A DNA stretch of 64,000 nt from Calliopum simillimum (taxonomy: Eukaryota; Arthropoda; Insecta; Diptera; Lauxaniidae). The notes beneath the pieces are model-generated. The model made no database searches. It saw only the letters and a program-made list of their open reading frames with translations, and was not told where the DNA came from. The stretch is taken from NCBI GenBank assembly GCA_951812925.1, contig OX638372.1:43770245-43834244 (forward strand), in the 5' to 3' direction. Positions 24,301 through 34,200 of this stretch are shown in pieces (position 1 is the first letter of the stretch; every line of letters starts with the position of its first letter). The position numbers and the translations under genes are program-made.

Positions 24301-25292
24301 GTACGGAAATCTCTGTAGTAAAGTAAATATGGTGATTTTTGATTGACAAAAATTGGAGGAACACCGCCGCCAGTATTTGAAACAATAGCGATATCAGCAC
24401 AATTCCGGAATGTTTCTTAAAGAAAATTAAAAGAATTTAAATCTTAAAAAATATTCAAAACACATTAATAACAAAAGTAAAGTTATACCAGCTTTGCCAC
24501 AGCCAACAGCTTCTGTACCATTAGAACATTGTCCCCACATATTGGCCGTATAGTAGGTCCACTGCAACACGCATTGTGTACAGGTAACAAAGGCAGGCAA
24601 ACGTACACGATAGCGGAAAGTATCCTTCTTTTTAGTATCACGTGGTATGAGGAAACGATGCTCTCTACTACCTGAGATATAGAGTGGATAACGATCGAAA
24701 CAGTCTTGCGAGGCTTCTTGCCTTGGATTATTATTGGGACAGAGATACATCTCAAAGCGTCCATAATGATTGGCAGTGAGTTCGACTTCAACTTCGATTT
24801 CCTAAAAATTTAGAGAAACCAAATAATTTTGTTTTCACTGTCATTAAACGAAAATATTTTTTTTGCATACTTTTAGGCTGCATATTATTGCTTCTTACTG
24901 TATACAGTAGTGGCTTAAAAATTCAATAGCATAGACTTTTTTTTTCTACTTACTTGCCCCGCTGTGTAATAACGCGAAATTATACCCTTTGCAAATTCAC
25001 CCCCAGCTTCATGTGGTCTAGGTGACTTTATATGATAGGCATCACCACAAACACCACATTGACCCTGATTCTGTTCCCATTGCACAGCGTAGCCACCGCA
25101 GAAAAGTTCGTTGTCATTGTAATTTACGGCATTTGGATAACCGAATCGCCACATGGCATTTCGCGCTGGAGGGTCCATCAGGCGTCCATGCCCACTTACA
25201 GTAGTGGGCAATAAAATGCTGAGACATATCACATACGATATAAGATAACGGTAGCCGGTTAAATGCCGACAATTTTGTAGTTGGGGCGCCAT
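18263..25292 (-). CDS. AA15-type lytic polysaccharide monooxygenase with two C-terminal Cys repeats (exons 24954-25292, 24489-24801, 24262-24415, 18451-18567, 18263-18380)
   Basis: The five joined exons give 346 residues, and every junction keeps frame with GT-AG sites. Residues 1-34 are a signal peptide, so the mature protein starts with His35-Gly, the amino-terminal copper ligand of the LPMO histidine brace. His125 (in TANHYGRF) is position 91 of the mature chain, matching the second histidine I recall for the Thermobia AA15 enzyme. F220 in TFRNCADIAI is the candidate axial residue, where that enzyme has Tyr. The catalytic domain ends about residue 268 (VYPLIVR). Residues 273-307 and 311-345 are two repeats with identical spacing C-x15-C-x3-C-x6-C-x4-C-x-C, one per exon. 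Family members oxidatively cleave chitin or cellulose outside the cell; a cuticle, gut-lining or digestive role is inference. The third intron is 5694 bp and contains a complete gene on the other strand. Confidence 0.9.
18451..18567 (-). other. LPMO exon 4, first six-Cys repeat
   Basis: The acceptor is a strong pyrimidine tract (TTTTTTGTTTTCAG) immediately before 18567, and the donor is GTGAGT at 18445-18450. The exon enters in phase 2, which exactly completes the Arg codon left by exon 3 (CG|C). An ATG-initiated ORF extends through the acceptor to 18632 and would give a hydrophobic leader. The phase match and the exon 3 donor argue that this leader is intron sequence. Confidence 0.85.
18941..21097 (+). 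CDS. Unrecognised intronless 718-residue protein with C-terminal membrane anchor, nested in the LPMO intron
   Basis: The start follows CAAA-ATG and no upstream in-frame ATG was noted. Residues 1-190 are basic and Ser/Gln-rich, with a Gln run near residue 147 and a Pro-rich LLPPLPAVPPR segment near 170. Residues about 255-400 are charged and helical (EEIRLIKNVVK, FKDILKTQLREILKQ, TLEKEIIILRALGEKLEATLKR). Residues about 440-530 look like the most ordered part (FLMYDATRIGKISHRVVGVQ, then CLATVHVRSKGIMRTLGFVREF). The tail is RRRRIRR followed by a hydrophobic helix at about 693-712 and a short end DLKC, as in tail-anchored proteins. AATAAA signals near 21437 and 21459 fit its 3' end. I do not recognise the family. 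It lies wholly within LPMO intron 3 on the opposite strand. Confidence 0.8.
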   Translation: MPNAIIVNNRLKPNNQVKQSTLVKVEKENENTDIRRRMRSVNKGRLYHDQADGPQHMFHIYRLFSFTDRVLNTKQETVWERLSKVRKSASNDSGLVSSSKNKMVTRTKSTVRLPPLRNSTNQSQKKPLSAPNPNTNVRRFTEKKQQQMLQQQQQPYSRLKTKPYHDLPMLLPPLPAVPPRMMLPDEIPFCKPVKEILTVRTMNNSKSSSDESKDSEKKPSVPYLFRRANTIGCPGKFEMKELKKPRPMIDSSSYSQISADDCDLPTKRRCSAEEIPLDSSLKIEHNFERLLKQKQKSMPAEEIRLIKNVVKSDDRYRNLRRTDERLFKDILKTQLREILKQGTVVKSALHHLNATDSESQAKLQAVLPRVSPEKPGSSTDVQQVDVIFKNVPTLEKEIIILRALGEKLEATLKRTVGPGKSPPRKPAVSPTSRVKRSAFLMYDATRIGKISHRVVGVQCLATVHVRSKGIMRTLGFVREFYIAHKTIVELKNEANRHFYLPMNGPRMELKRTNFQKLQQNPDILMQHLKPKNPDVAFNVLEQDPIFFHSLIQNTSGPAGLLHKKDISARTSSEEESPIIVSLCEGGDSTKLLRNVEINEKIDKRTDETDFSEYFDVNKTQAWMHSYGPKNIDIIDASEYVPPPPVTQSTAGALKVQKKNEMIIAEVPKRRRRIRRTPMPINKYIAPKNNLLKTILVGSIQISCFLLLIMAFTYPDLKC
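21098..21620. other. 3' untranslated region and flank of the nested gene
   Basis: AT-rich sequence with AATAAA at about 21437 and 21459. No other feature is seen before the palindrome beginning near 21624. Confidence 0.4.
21624..22010. repeat. Foldback (palindromic) repeat, about 387 bp
   Basis: The left arm begins ATTCAGGAATGTGAAATTCG and runs through GATTTCAATCGGATTTCATT, GGGAGGCTTTTTGATGAAAA and GAACGATAAAAAGTATGAGA. The right arm carries these blocks in reverse complement order. The centre is near 21816 in an A/T-rich loop. It is non-coding. Half copies of the same blocks lie at about 2465-2700 and 51185-51370. Confidence 0.8.
22020..23135 (-). mobile_element. Degenerate DNA transposon remnant with TGGGGCACATTTGA ends
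   Basis: CTGGGGCACATTTGA at about 22032 is mirrored by TCAAATGTGCCCCA at about 23114. Minus-strand frames between 22220 and 22640 read like the C-terminal part of a pogo/jerky-type transposase (NYEMVHPELFKYRVIDDNLE, EVGHYVLGKF, FFVREIVVVI), with stops and frame changes. The coordinates are approximate. It lies inside LPMO intron 3. Confidence 0.55.
23140..24250. other. Remainder of LPMO intron 3
   Basis: No gene is seen. Two related phrases, TTCGTTTTGACTATGAA near 23905 and 23995, mark a diverged local duplication of roughly 85-90 bp. Confidence 0.35.
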
Positions 25293-25299
25293 CTGTAAA

Positions 25300-25990
25300 G
25301 AAATATAGAAAAATTAAGTTTTTTTGGTAAGCTTAAGTTATGAATAATCAAATTTAAGAACGGGTAAAATGTCATTACCAATGGAGTCTATTACAGAATA
25401 ATAATGATCAATGATTTTTTGGTCATTGACCTATCAGATATTTGGATAGTGGCATACGGGTTTGACACGAAAGTTATCTGCAGAAATTGATCTGTGAGCT
25501 TACCTCCAAGATTATGAAGTATAAAACCTATAGATTATTTTTTTTAAATTAAACTTCTTTGACCACGCTGGTGTAAATTTCAAGGACGCAACACATTTTT
25601 TGGCAATGCATTGCTCGCTACAACCCGTTATATCCCGCAAACCATACAATTTTGATGAAATTCGGCAGGAAATCTTCTAAACATAAATCCATATACGTAT
25701 AATCGTCGAAAAGTATACATAATCAAAATAAGTACTTGACACAGTCACTTTTCACAACTAGACTTTAAAATGCGTTATATCTCACAAACTATAAAAAATA
25801 TATATGTAAATGTGTAGATGCCAAACATCAATGTCACATACTATTCAAAAAGTGGGCATAATCAGATAAGTTTCACGCCCACTTTTTTGTGACACCTTAT
25901 AACTCCTAAATCAGAAACTATTCAAGGCATTTGATGGACTTTGAAAGGTAGGTGCCGATGGCATAGAAAGAATCGTTAATAATAATTATA
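25300..25990. other. 5' flank of the LPMO gene
   Basis: The minus-strand promoter of the LPMO gene should lie here, but I could not identify a core motif with confidence. No coding sequence or clear repeat is seen. Confidence 0.35.
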
Positions 25991-25999
25991 TCTAAGCCC

Positions 26000-27265
26000 G
26001 GATTAGATAATACTCTTCCGACTTTCTACAGACCCATAAGTTTGCTTCCATGTCTGTCTAATTTATTTCATAAGTAGCAACCCTTGAAAGATGCGCCGCA
26101 TCTCATTGAACGAAACATTATACCGTTCCACCAGTTTGGTTTTCGTAAAAACCATTAAACGATAGAAAAGGTAAATCGTTTAACTAATGAGATAAGGAAG
26201 ATTTTCGAGCTCACAGAGCACTGTTTTGTGATTTTTCTTGGTATGGGTCTGGCATCTGACAAAGTGTGGCACGAGGTCCTCACCTCCACTTAGTTTTCAT
26301 AGGATATTTGAATCTTATCACAAAAATCGATTATTTTAAGTCGGGTACAAAGAATTTATTACAGAAAATCGACGAAGGCGTACCCCAAAGAAATGTCCTT
26401 GACTACAAACCGTAATCTGTTGACGTAGACGTTTGCTGATGATACTGCTATTCTGAGTTGAAGCAATTGTCCAAATATATCATCTAGCCTCCAGAGCAGT
26501 GATATCCAAATTCAATACTAGCGTATTTTGTCAATGTATAAAAGCTCATTGAAAGCTTTTATATTTTGCATAACCTGCATGCAAGTTACGTACACAGTTA
26601 AACGCTTATCTGTGAGTGAATACGTATATGGAAAGCTTTTAAACACAAAAGTTCAAAATCCCGTGGGCATAGGCATTGGATTTCACTGCTCTGGAGCCTT
26701 AGAGCAACACTTAATACTTGTGGCACGATGGCTGACCACTTGGCGTATTAAAGTAAACGAACCAAAATGTAAGCATGTTACGTTCAAACTCCGAATGGGT
26801 ACATGCCCCACAGTTACACTCAACAATACTTCTGTTCTACACGAAAATCAGGTAGTCTACCTAGGTAGTATTTATTTGGATAGTCGCCTGACGTTGAGAA
26901 AACATATTGTGTCTAAGCGAACTCATCTTCAAAAAAAAGTTTGCGATCTTCACTGACATCCAGAGGGCTCAGTCAAAAATACTCAAAACTATCACAGGAG
27001 CAACAGGGACCTTAGTGTACCCACATGAAGCATCACGCATAAGACAGGTCCACCTTGAAAAACTCCGAAGCCACCCCAATCAGCTGGCACGTACTATAAC
27101 CAACACTGCTGTTACATCTCACCTGCGAAGGCTTGATCTACAACCCCTAGTTAGTGGATTGCTCATCTTAAATTTCTCCTTAAAGAGTAATTAAATTTGA
27201 AGTCTAGTTTTTAAGATTTTATAATTAATCGTTAGTCTAATAAAGAGCAGATTAAATAAAGAAGA
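26000..27265 (+). pseudogene. jockey-like non-LTR retrotransposon, 3' part of reverse transcriptase ORF
   Basis: In shifting + frames the segment reads FYRPISLLPCLSNLFHK, then HQFGFRKNH, FELTEHCFVIFLGM and DKVWHEVL, and later HLILVARWLTTWRIKVNEPK, NQVVYLGSIYLDSRLTLRKH and RAQSKILKTITGA. This order is that of the reverse-transcriptase and thumb region of jockey-clade LINEs. Stops, deletions (the catalytic FADD box is missing or altered near 26440) and frameshifts make it inactive. The 3' end is near an AATAAAGAAGAAGAAG stretch and a short A-run around 27255-27280. It is 5'-truncated, as is usual for LINE copies. Confidence 0.8.
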
Positions 27266-27284
27266 AGAAGTGAAAAAAAATGTT

Positions 27285-28250
27285 ATGTTTATTTTAAGAT
27301 TAAGTAGGTATCTAAAAGATTGTTACATTTGACCAAATTTTATATTTTGAACCAATTGTGCCCCCAACTGAGGTTAATGATTCAGAAGTTAAGTCAAATA
27401 TAGACCTTTTCTTACCAAATACATCTAAATTCACATTGAAGTTGCTTTGCCCAAGTACCCAACATTTCGTAAGATCACATTGCTTTTCTGCAGTTAAGGA
27501 TTAAGCGAGACTTGATTGGAGCCAATTCCCTTAATCAACATAAATGACAAATATGTCACTTCGTCCCAAAATTTTGCATTTAATGCCTTCCCGAAACAGT
27601 TAGAATTCCACACAAAATATACGCTACATGCAGTAGTAGGTCATATCAGCATCGCATATGACCGATAAATCTCTTTTTATGGCTTTCTTACACATACACA
27701 CACAAAAGGTTATTTTTAGTTAACAACAATGACTTTTGTTCACCAGCAATGAGTATCCTTTATGAAGTGCAAGGCCATCCACTTGAAACTGTTAATGCTT
27801 TTTTTTTTTTCTTATTTTAACGTTTTCTTTTCATTCTCTGTTCTATCAAGTGGTATTTTGAAGATTGTTGCCTATCCTCCGTGGGGCTGATCACATTATA
27901 ACGACCTGACAAACTGAATATTTAACATTGCATGCCAATATTTACATTTTTGTATCTTTGTATTTATTTTTATTGTTTCATGTTGTTGTTTTCTGTCTGT
28001 ATTACTATGTGTTGTAGTTACTTGCCTTGGTACCTTGCCAATACATTCAGGTTGACACCTGAGAACAACGTTAGAGAGGTTGTTCATAAAAAGAATATTA
28101 AAAATAGAACTGTCATTCATTGGGATATGCATGGGACATGGATAGGGATCTCAGGCATTCTGGTAAAATTTACTCTGCATGTAAGGTTAATAACAAAAGT
28201 ATCGATATTATTAAATTAATAGTACGTATTAATTAGGAAATTATTTTGCT
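27285..28250. other. Non-coding stretch
   Basis: No gene is supportable. It contains T-rich runs (27798-27810), a CA-rich patch (27690-27710) and nothing I recognise. Confidence 0.3.
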
Positions 28251-28289
28251 ACACATTCGTCATGGACATTTTATAAAATTTTTAATGAT

Positions 28290-28687
28290 ACGTTTTTTCG
28301 AAAAAAGAGGGCATGGTACCTCCCATATAAGTAAAACATTCAAAGTACTATACTGAAAACATTTTTTGAGATATTTCAACCAAATTTCACTCGGATACTA
28401 AGGACAATAAATAAAAGCTCTGAGAAAAAACTTTGTTGATTCAGACCAAAAAAGGTGTGGCACCTCCCATACGTTCAAAGTTTTCGAAATGCTGTAGTGT
28501 AAGCGTTACTTGAGGTAATGTAACAAATTTTCGCACAAAAACTTAAAATAGCGCAAGGTGTGAGCAAAAACTACTTAAGTTAATTCAGAAAAGAAGGCGT
28601 AGCACCTGCTATACAAGCAAAATTTATAAAATACTGCAGTGTAGGGTATTTAATTTTTGACCAGGCCAAAGGTAACACCCTTACTAG
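28290..28687 (+). mobile_element. Helentron/DINE-like element, 5'-truncated copy A
   Basis: It holds about three units of a roughly 142-bp tandem repeat marked by GGCGTGGCACCTCCCATA-like phrases. These are followed by the shared 3' end: TGCAGTGTAGGGTATTTAAT, a short hairpin (TTGACCAGGCCAAA, mismatched here), ACACCCTTACTAG, then T. The CTAG end after a hairpin is the Helitron-type terminus. Confidence 0.7.
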
Positions 28688-29295
28688 TTTTTTTTTCACA
28701 TCGTATCAGTCTAATGCCGCATGCCATGCTCTACGTATGCAATCAACCAGAACACCCAAAAGCTTTAAGGATATTAAGAAACCACAGATATGTTACATTC
28801 TCTATGTGTGTAAATGGCGTAGACTGGAATGACAAGAACTAAATATATCAAGTTAATTTGAGAAGAAACTCACAGTTATTTGCGTCAACTGAATGTTGCC
28901 CCCAAGAAGTATGCACAGAGCATCATCCACAAGTAGAATCAACCCACGACACATGTACACACGTAGATAAGGTGTTAAAACATGAAATATGCAATTTAAT
29001 CTTTATTTATGGGTATAAAGTTTAACTTTTTTCGTTGTTTCTGTACATATATGTAAGTATCATGTGTTGGACTCTGAAGAGAAAATTAATTATCATTGTC
29101 ATGCAGTTCTCTTATGGAAATTTTTTACATATGAGAGGATTAAGACAAAACTAGAAGGAATTGCAGTGAAGTAAGTAAAGAAATTAGGGACATAGAAAAG
29201 TAGTGTTTCATAAATTATTTAGTTTAAACTTAAATATGTAGTATCGATTACTTATTAATCCTTAGGTTATGGAATGTATTAAAGTATGATAATTT

Positions 29296-29431
29296 TTATA
29301 CCCTACACCCAGGGTATATTCACTTTGTCCTTCCGTTTGTAACGCAGAGAAGGAGGCGTGGCAGGTATAGAAAAGTATATATATTCTTGATCAGCGTCAC
29401 CTCCTGAGTCGATATAGCCATGTCCGTCTGT

Positions 29432-29466
<35 letters not shown>

Positions 29467-30385
29467 TGTGTTGAAATACACTTTTTGGGAAAACTGAGCA
29501 AGATAATTCAATGAAATTTGGTACACTGCCTCCGTCGTCAAAGCTAGCTCGGGGGATTGAAAATGAGCAAAATCGGTCAACGGACACGCCTACCGCCCAT
29601 ACAAAAATTATATTCAAAATGCAATTTTAGAAGTATTTTTCACGACAATGCAACCACAATAAATATAAGTACTACGAATTGTAAGCGCAAGCTCTGATAA
29701 AAAACTGAGCGAATTCGGACAAGAGGGCGTGGCACCTCCCATATAAGCAAAAGCTTCAAAACGCTATACTGAAAGCGTTTTTTGAGATATTCGAACCAAC
29801 TTTTACTCAGACACTAAGAGTCATAAATGAAAGCTCTCAGCAAAAATTGGTTGAAATCGTACAAGGGGGCGTGGCACCTCCCATATAAGCAAAAATTTCA
29901 AAATGATATACTGAAAAAGTTTTTTGAGATAATCCAACTAAATTTCACTCTGACACTAAAAACTATGAATGCAAGCTCTGAAAAAAAACTGGGTGTACTC
30001 GCACAAGAGGGCGTGACACCTCCCATATAAGCAAAAGCTTCAAAACGCTTTACTGAAAGCGTTTTTTGAGATATTCGAACCAAATTTGATTCAGACACTA
30101 AAAATTATAAATGAAAGCTCTCAGCAAAAATTGGGTGAAATCAGACAAGGGGGCGTGGCACCTCCCATATAAGCAAAAGATTTAAAATGCTATACTGAAA
30201 GAGTTTTTTGAGATAATCCAACAAAATTTCACTCTGACACTAAAAACTATAAATGCAAGCTCTGAACAAAAACTGGGTGTACTCGGACAAGAGGGAGTGG
30301 CACCTCCCATATAAGCAAAATTTTTAAAATACTGCAGTGTAGGGTATTTATTTTTTGGCCAGGCCAAAATTTACACCCTTACTAG
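29296..30385 (+). mobile_element. Helentron/DINE-like non-autonomous element, full-length copy B
   Basis: The 5' end is TTATACCCTACACCCAGGGT, itself a small hairpin. It is followed by the conserved GGAGGCGTGGCAGG and CTCCTGAGTCGATATAGCC blocks, a CTGG microsatellite (29434-29466), five tandem units of 142 bp, and the terminal hairpin TTTTTGGCCAGGCCAAAA ending CTTACTAG. It sits within a T-tract, with T on both sides. Comparison with the uninterrupted arm at 37102-37140 shows the same sequence without this element. It has no coding capacity and would need a helper Rep/helicase protein (family knowledge). Confidence 0.85.
29725..30330 (+). repeat. 142-bp tandem repeat inside Helentron copy B
   Basis: The phrase GGGCGTGGCACCTCCCATAT starts at 29725, 29867, 30009 (with GACACC), 30151 and, as GGGAGTGG, at 30293. 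These intervals are all exactly 142 bp. Units alternate slightly in sequence (AAGCTTCAAAACGC versus AATTTCAAAATG types), which suggests a two-unit higher-order period. Confidence 0.85.
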
Positions 30386-31037
30386 TTTATATTGAACTAA
30401 TTAAACATTCATTTTTTCAATTTTTCAACAACAGACGCAAGCAAGTGTTAACATGGAAATTGATTACATATGTTTCGCCTACTTCCACTTGCATATTTAT
30501 TAGGGTGGGCCGATTTGAAAAAACTGATCTCGGCTACCCCCCTATGTGAAAGTTCATTCAATTCTATGAATATTTGTCCAAAGAACTATACCTCTGCGTT
30601 CAACTTTAGTTCGGCGCATTTTTGATCGAAAATTGTACCTTTCAATCAATATTTTTTTTTATTTTCATACTAAATCTTAAAAATTTTTATAAAGACATAA
30701 GTAATGTCATTATATGATTTGGCTGGTATTCTGTCAGTAATCAATTAAATTGGGTTCTGTTTACATAAAAAGTTCACTTGATGGTGTGGAATTGATGCTA
30801 TATATTTAAAAAAGTGATATGGGTCAAATAGCCGATTATTATGACTGACTTTCAAAATAAACGATTCATATTTTTGGATGAATTTTTTCAAACAAAACAC
30901 CAACCTAGGCTGAAAGTTCATTCAATTCTATGAATACTTGCCCAAGGAACCATACCTCTACGTTCAACTTTAGTTCGGCGCATTTTCAATAGAATATCCG
31001 GTAAAATTTTCAATTTCAATTTTTCAATTTCCTTGGG

Positions 31038-31213
31038 TGATAAATCTTTATATTCTTTTAAATTAAAAAAATCGCACTACAAAAACTATGATTTTATTTC
31101 TAGAATATTTTCAAGACTGACAAATTGATTTGAAAAAATTTGATTGAATAAAATTAAAAACTAGATGTGTATTCATACAAAAGTTAAAGTATCTAAACAG
31201 CAGGTTTACAACA
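31038..31213 (-). repeat. 3' LTR of the gypsy element
   Basis: 176 bp, TG...CA bounded on the minus strand and the same as the copy at 35516-35691 by eye. It contains GAAATAAAATC, a likely polyadenylation signal. The adjacent internal CCGAGGGAA (31214-31222, minus strand) is the probable polypurine tract. Confidence 0.88.
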
Positions 31214-31232
31214 TTCCCTCGGACTTAATTGT

Positions 31233-34200
31233 TCAATTATATGGTTCAAATCTGACCACCTTCTTGCGTATCCTTTGGGAACGGCGTAGCTGATTATTTG
31301 TTGCTGAAATTTCGGAGTCACCATTGGATGTTGTTGCTTCTGATGCATTTCCATTTAGCACTGAGCCAGGCGATGAAACTTCTGGATGGTTATTCGAATT
31401 TCTATCGTTTTCTGAATTATTTAGTACTGAATTTGGTTGAATTTCGATGTCAAAATCATTCTGTTCAGGTAAATTTCTTGGCTGAATGTTTTGTTGTTTT
31501 GAAAATTCAGATTTCTTTCTTAACTGGTTTTGATGTCTTCGAATTATGCCATTTTCAGTTTTGATAGAGTACATTAAACGACCAACAACCGCATTTATAA
31601 CTCCACTTATCCATTTTTTTCTCCCGACATAAGAGCGAGCGTAGACTTCTTGTCCATAAATAAACTTGCTCTTATTTTCTTGCTTCAGAGGTCTCGATGG
31701 AAATAAAGCTGATAAGAGGGTTCGTGGTTGCCGACCATGTAAGAGTTCACTTGGAGATTTACCTGTCAAAGGATTCGGTGTTGTTCGATAGGTCGTTAAA
31801 TATTTAAACAAAGCTCGATGGCTATTGTCGATGTCGCAATTTATTTTTGAAAAAGATTCTTTGAAAGTTCGCACCGTCCTTTCTGCCAAGCCGTTGGAAG
31901 CTGGATGAAACGGTGCACTTGTGAGATGCTCAATTGAATTGAGTTCGCAAAATTGCTGGAAATCTGCCGATGTGAATTGTGTTCCATTGTCACTGACTAT
32001 TGTATTAGGTAGTCCTTCCACGGAAAAGATTTCTTGTAACGCATTTATGGTCGTTGATGATGTTGCTGTTGTAAGTTTGACAACATATGGGAACTTCGAA
32101 AAAGAATCAACCACTATGAGCCACATAGAAGAATGAAAAGGACCAGCAAAATCTATATGAATCCTTTCCCAAGGGTGTGTTGCTTCTGGCCATGATGAGA
32201 AAACTCGTTTTGGATTTCTCGCAGATTCTTGACATATTGAACATGTACGAGACAAATCCTCAATTGCTTTGTCAATATTGGGAAACCAAATATAACGTCG
32301 TGCCATTTGCTTCATTCGGCTTGTGCCCCAATGACCTTCGTGTAGCATTTCCAATACTTTTTTGCGAAGAGTTTGCGGAATTACAACTCGAGTAAAATCC
32401 ATTTGTAGAAGCAGGACCCCACTCTGAAAAGTTAGTGATAATTTTCGATTGAAATATGGTAATAACGTATCATTTGATTTTGGAATAAAATCTGGCCATC
32501 CATTGACAATATATCGCGTGACAGTTTTAAGAACTTCATCTTCTTTTGTATGTTCAGCAATGATATTAGAATTCAATGGAAAATCTTCAATAGTTGATTG
32601 AAAAACGTCTTTTACACCTAGCATAACTTTTTCTTTTTGGTCAAAAACAATATCTTCTCCTGCTGGAAGTCTTGAAAGGGCATCCGCGTTTGCATGTTGA
32701 TTGGTGTTTTTGTATCGAATTTCATAGTCATATGCCAAAAGGATAATTGCCCATCGTTGCAAACGATGTAAAGTCATGACTGGTAACTTCTTGTGTGGAT
32801 GAAAAAGAGTTGTAAGAGCTTGATGGTCTGTTACCAATTCGAAATGTCTTCCATAAAGATATTGATGAAATCGAGTTACACCAAAAATTATCGATAAAGC
32901 TTCTTTCTCGATTTGAGAGTAGTTGATTTGACTCCCATTCAGAGTCTTCGATGCGAATGCTATTGGTTTCTCCGAACCGTCAGGATAGCGATGCGATAAG
33001 ACCGCTCCGATGCCAAGCTTAGAAGCGTCTGTGGCTAAGATGATTGTGTGATTATCATTATAATGAACAAGACGTACTCCTTGAATAATTGTATCTTTCA
33101 GTGATTTAAATGCATTTTCTTGCCTTTCAGTCCATTCGAATTTGACGTTATTTCTTCTTAATTCATTCAGCGCCGCGGCTTTTGAAGAAAAATTTGGGAT
33201 GAATTTATTATAATAATTAAGTTTACCAATGAATGCTTCGACTTCTTTAACATTCTTTGGTCTGGGCATTAGTTTGATTGCATCCAATCGCTTTTCGGAT
33301 GGTTTGATACCATTTGCATCGATAATGTGACCAACGTATTCGACGGATTTTTCTGCAAAGAAGCATTTTTCTTTTTTACACCTGAGACCATGGTGTTCGA
33401 GGCTGTTGAACACTGCATTTACATTTTCAATATGATCTTCGTTAGTGAGCCCGGTCACAATGATGTCGTCAAGATACACCGCACATCCAGGAATTCCAGC
33501 AAGAACTTCTTCCATAAATCTCTGAAAAATTCCTGGAGCACTAGAAATTCCGAATGGCAACCTTTGGTATTGAAATAACCCAAAAGGTGTGTTGACGACC
33601 ATTAGTTTTTTTGAAGAATCGGATAGCTCAATTTGAAGATAAGCGTCGCTTAGATCAATTTTAGTGAAAAATTGGCCACCTTGGAGTTTGTGAAATAACT
33701 CTTCTATCCGAGGAATTGGATATCTGTCAATTTCTATCTGTGGATTAAGAGTAACTTTAAAATCTGCACAGATTCTCAATCTGCCGTCTGGCTTTTTGAC
33801 AATAACGATTGGAGCAGCCCATTCACTGGACTTGATAGGATTTAATACCTTTGAAGAAATGAGTCGGTCGAGCTCAGTGCGCACAGCGTCATACTGCGCG
33901 AAAGGTATATTGTATGGCTTGAAAAACTTTGGACGAGCGTCTGATTTGAGAACGATTTCAGCTTTAAAAGTAGAACAATGCCCAAGAGTTGATGAAAAAA
34001 GCGAGTTATGCTCTGTGGTGAGCTTACAAAGTGAATCAATTAACACCTGATGAGATTGTGTACTAAGAGACGATAAGTGGCATTGATTAGCCACGATTTG
34101 GTTTGAAGGAATATTGACTTGAAAATTCAATTTCCGGAACCAATCTAATCCAAGAATATTTGAAGCATTAACGTTATTAACGACTAGAAGCGGCAACTGT

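Noticed and set aside
29303..29617. ORFs with QPASQPASQPA repeats
   Set aside because: They are translations of the CTGG microsatellite and conserved DNA blocks of the Helentron-like element.
29725..30330. CRISPR-like array of regular repeats
   Set aside because: The whole 142-bp unit is repeated, with no unique spacers, and the setting is a eukaryotic transposon.
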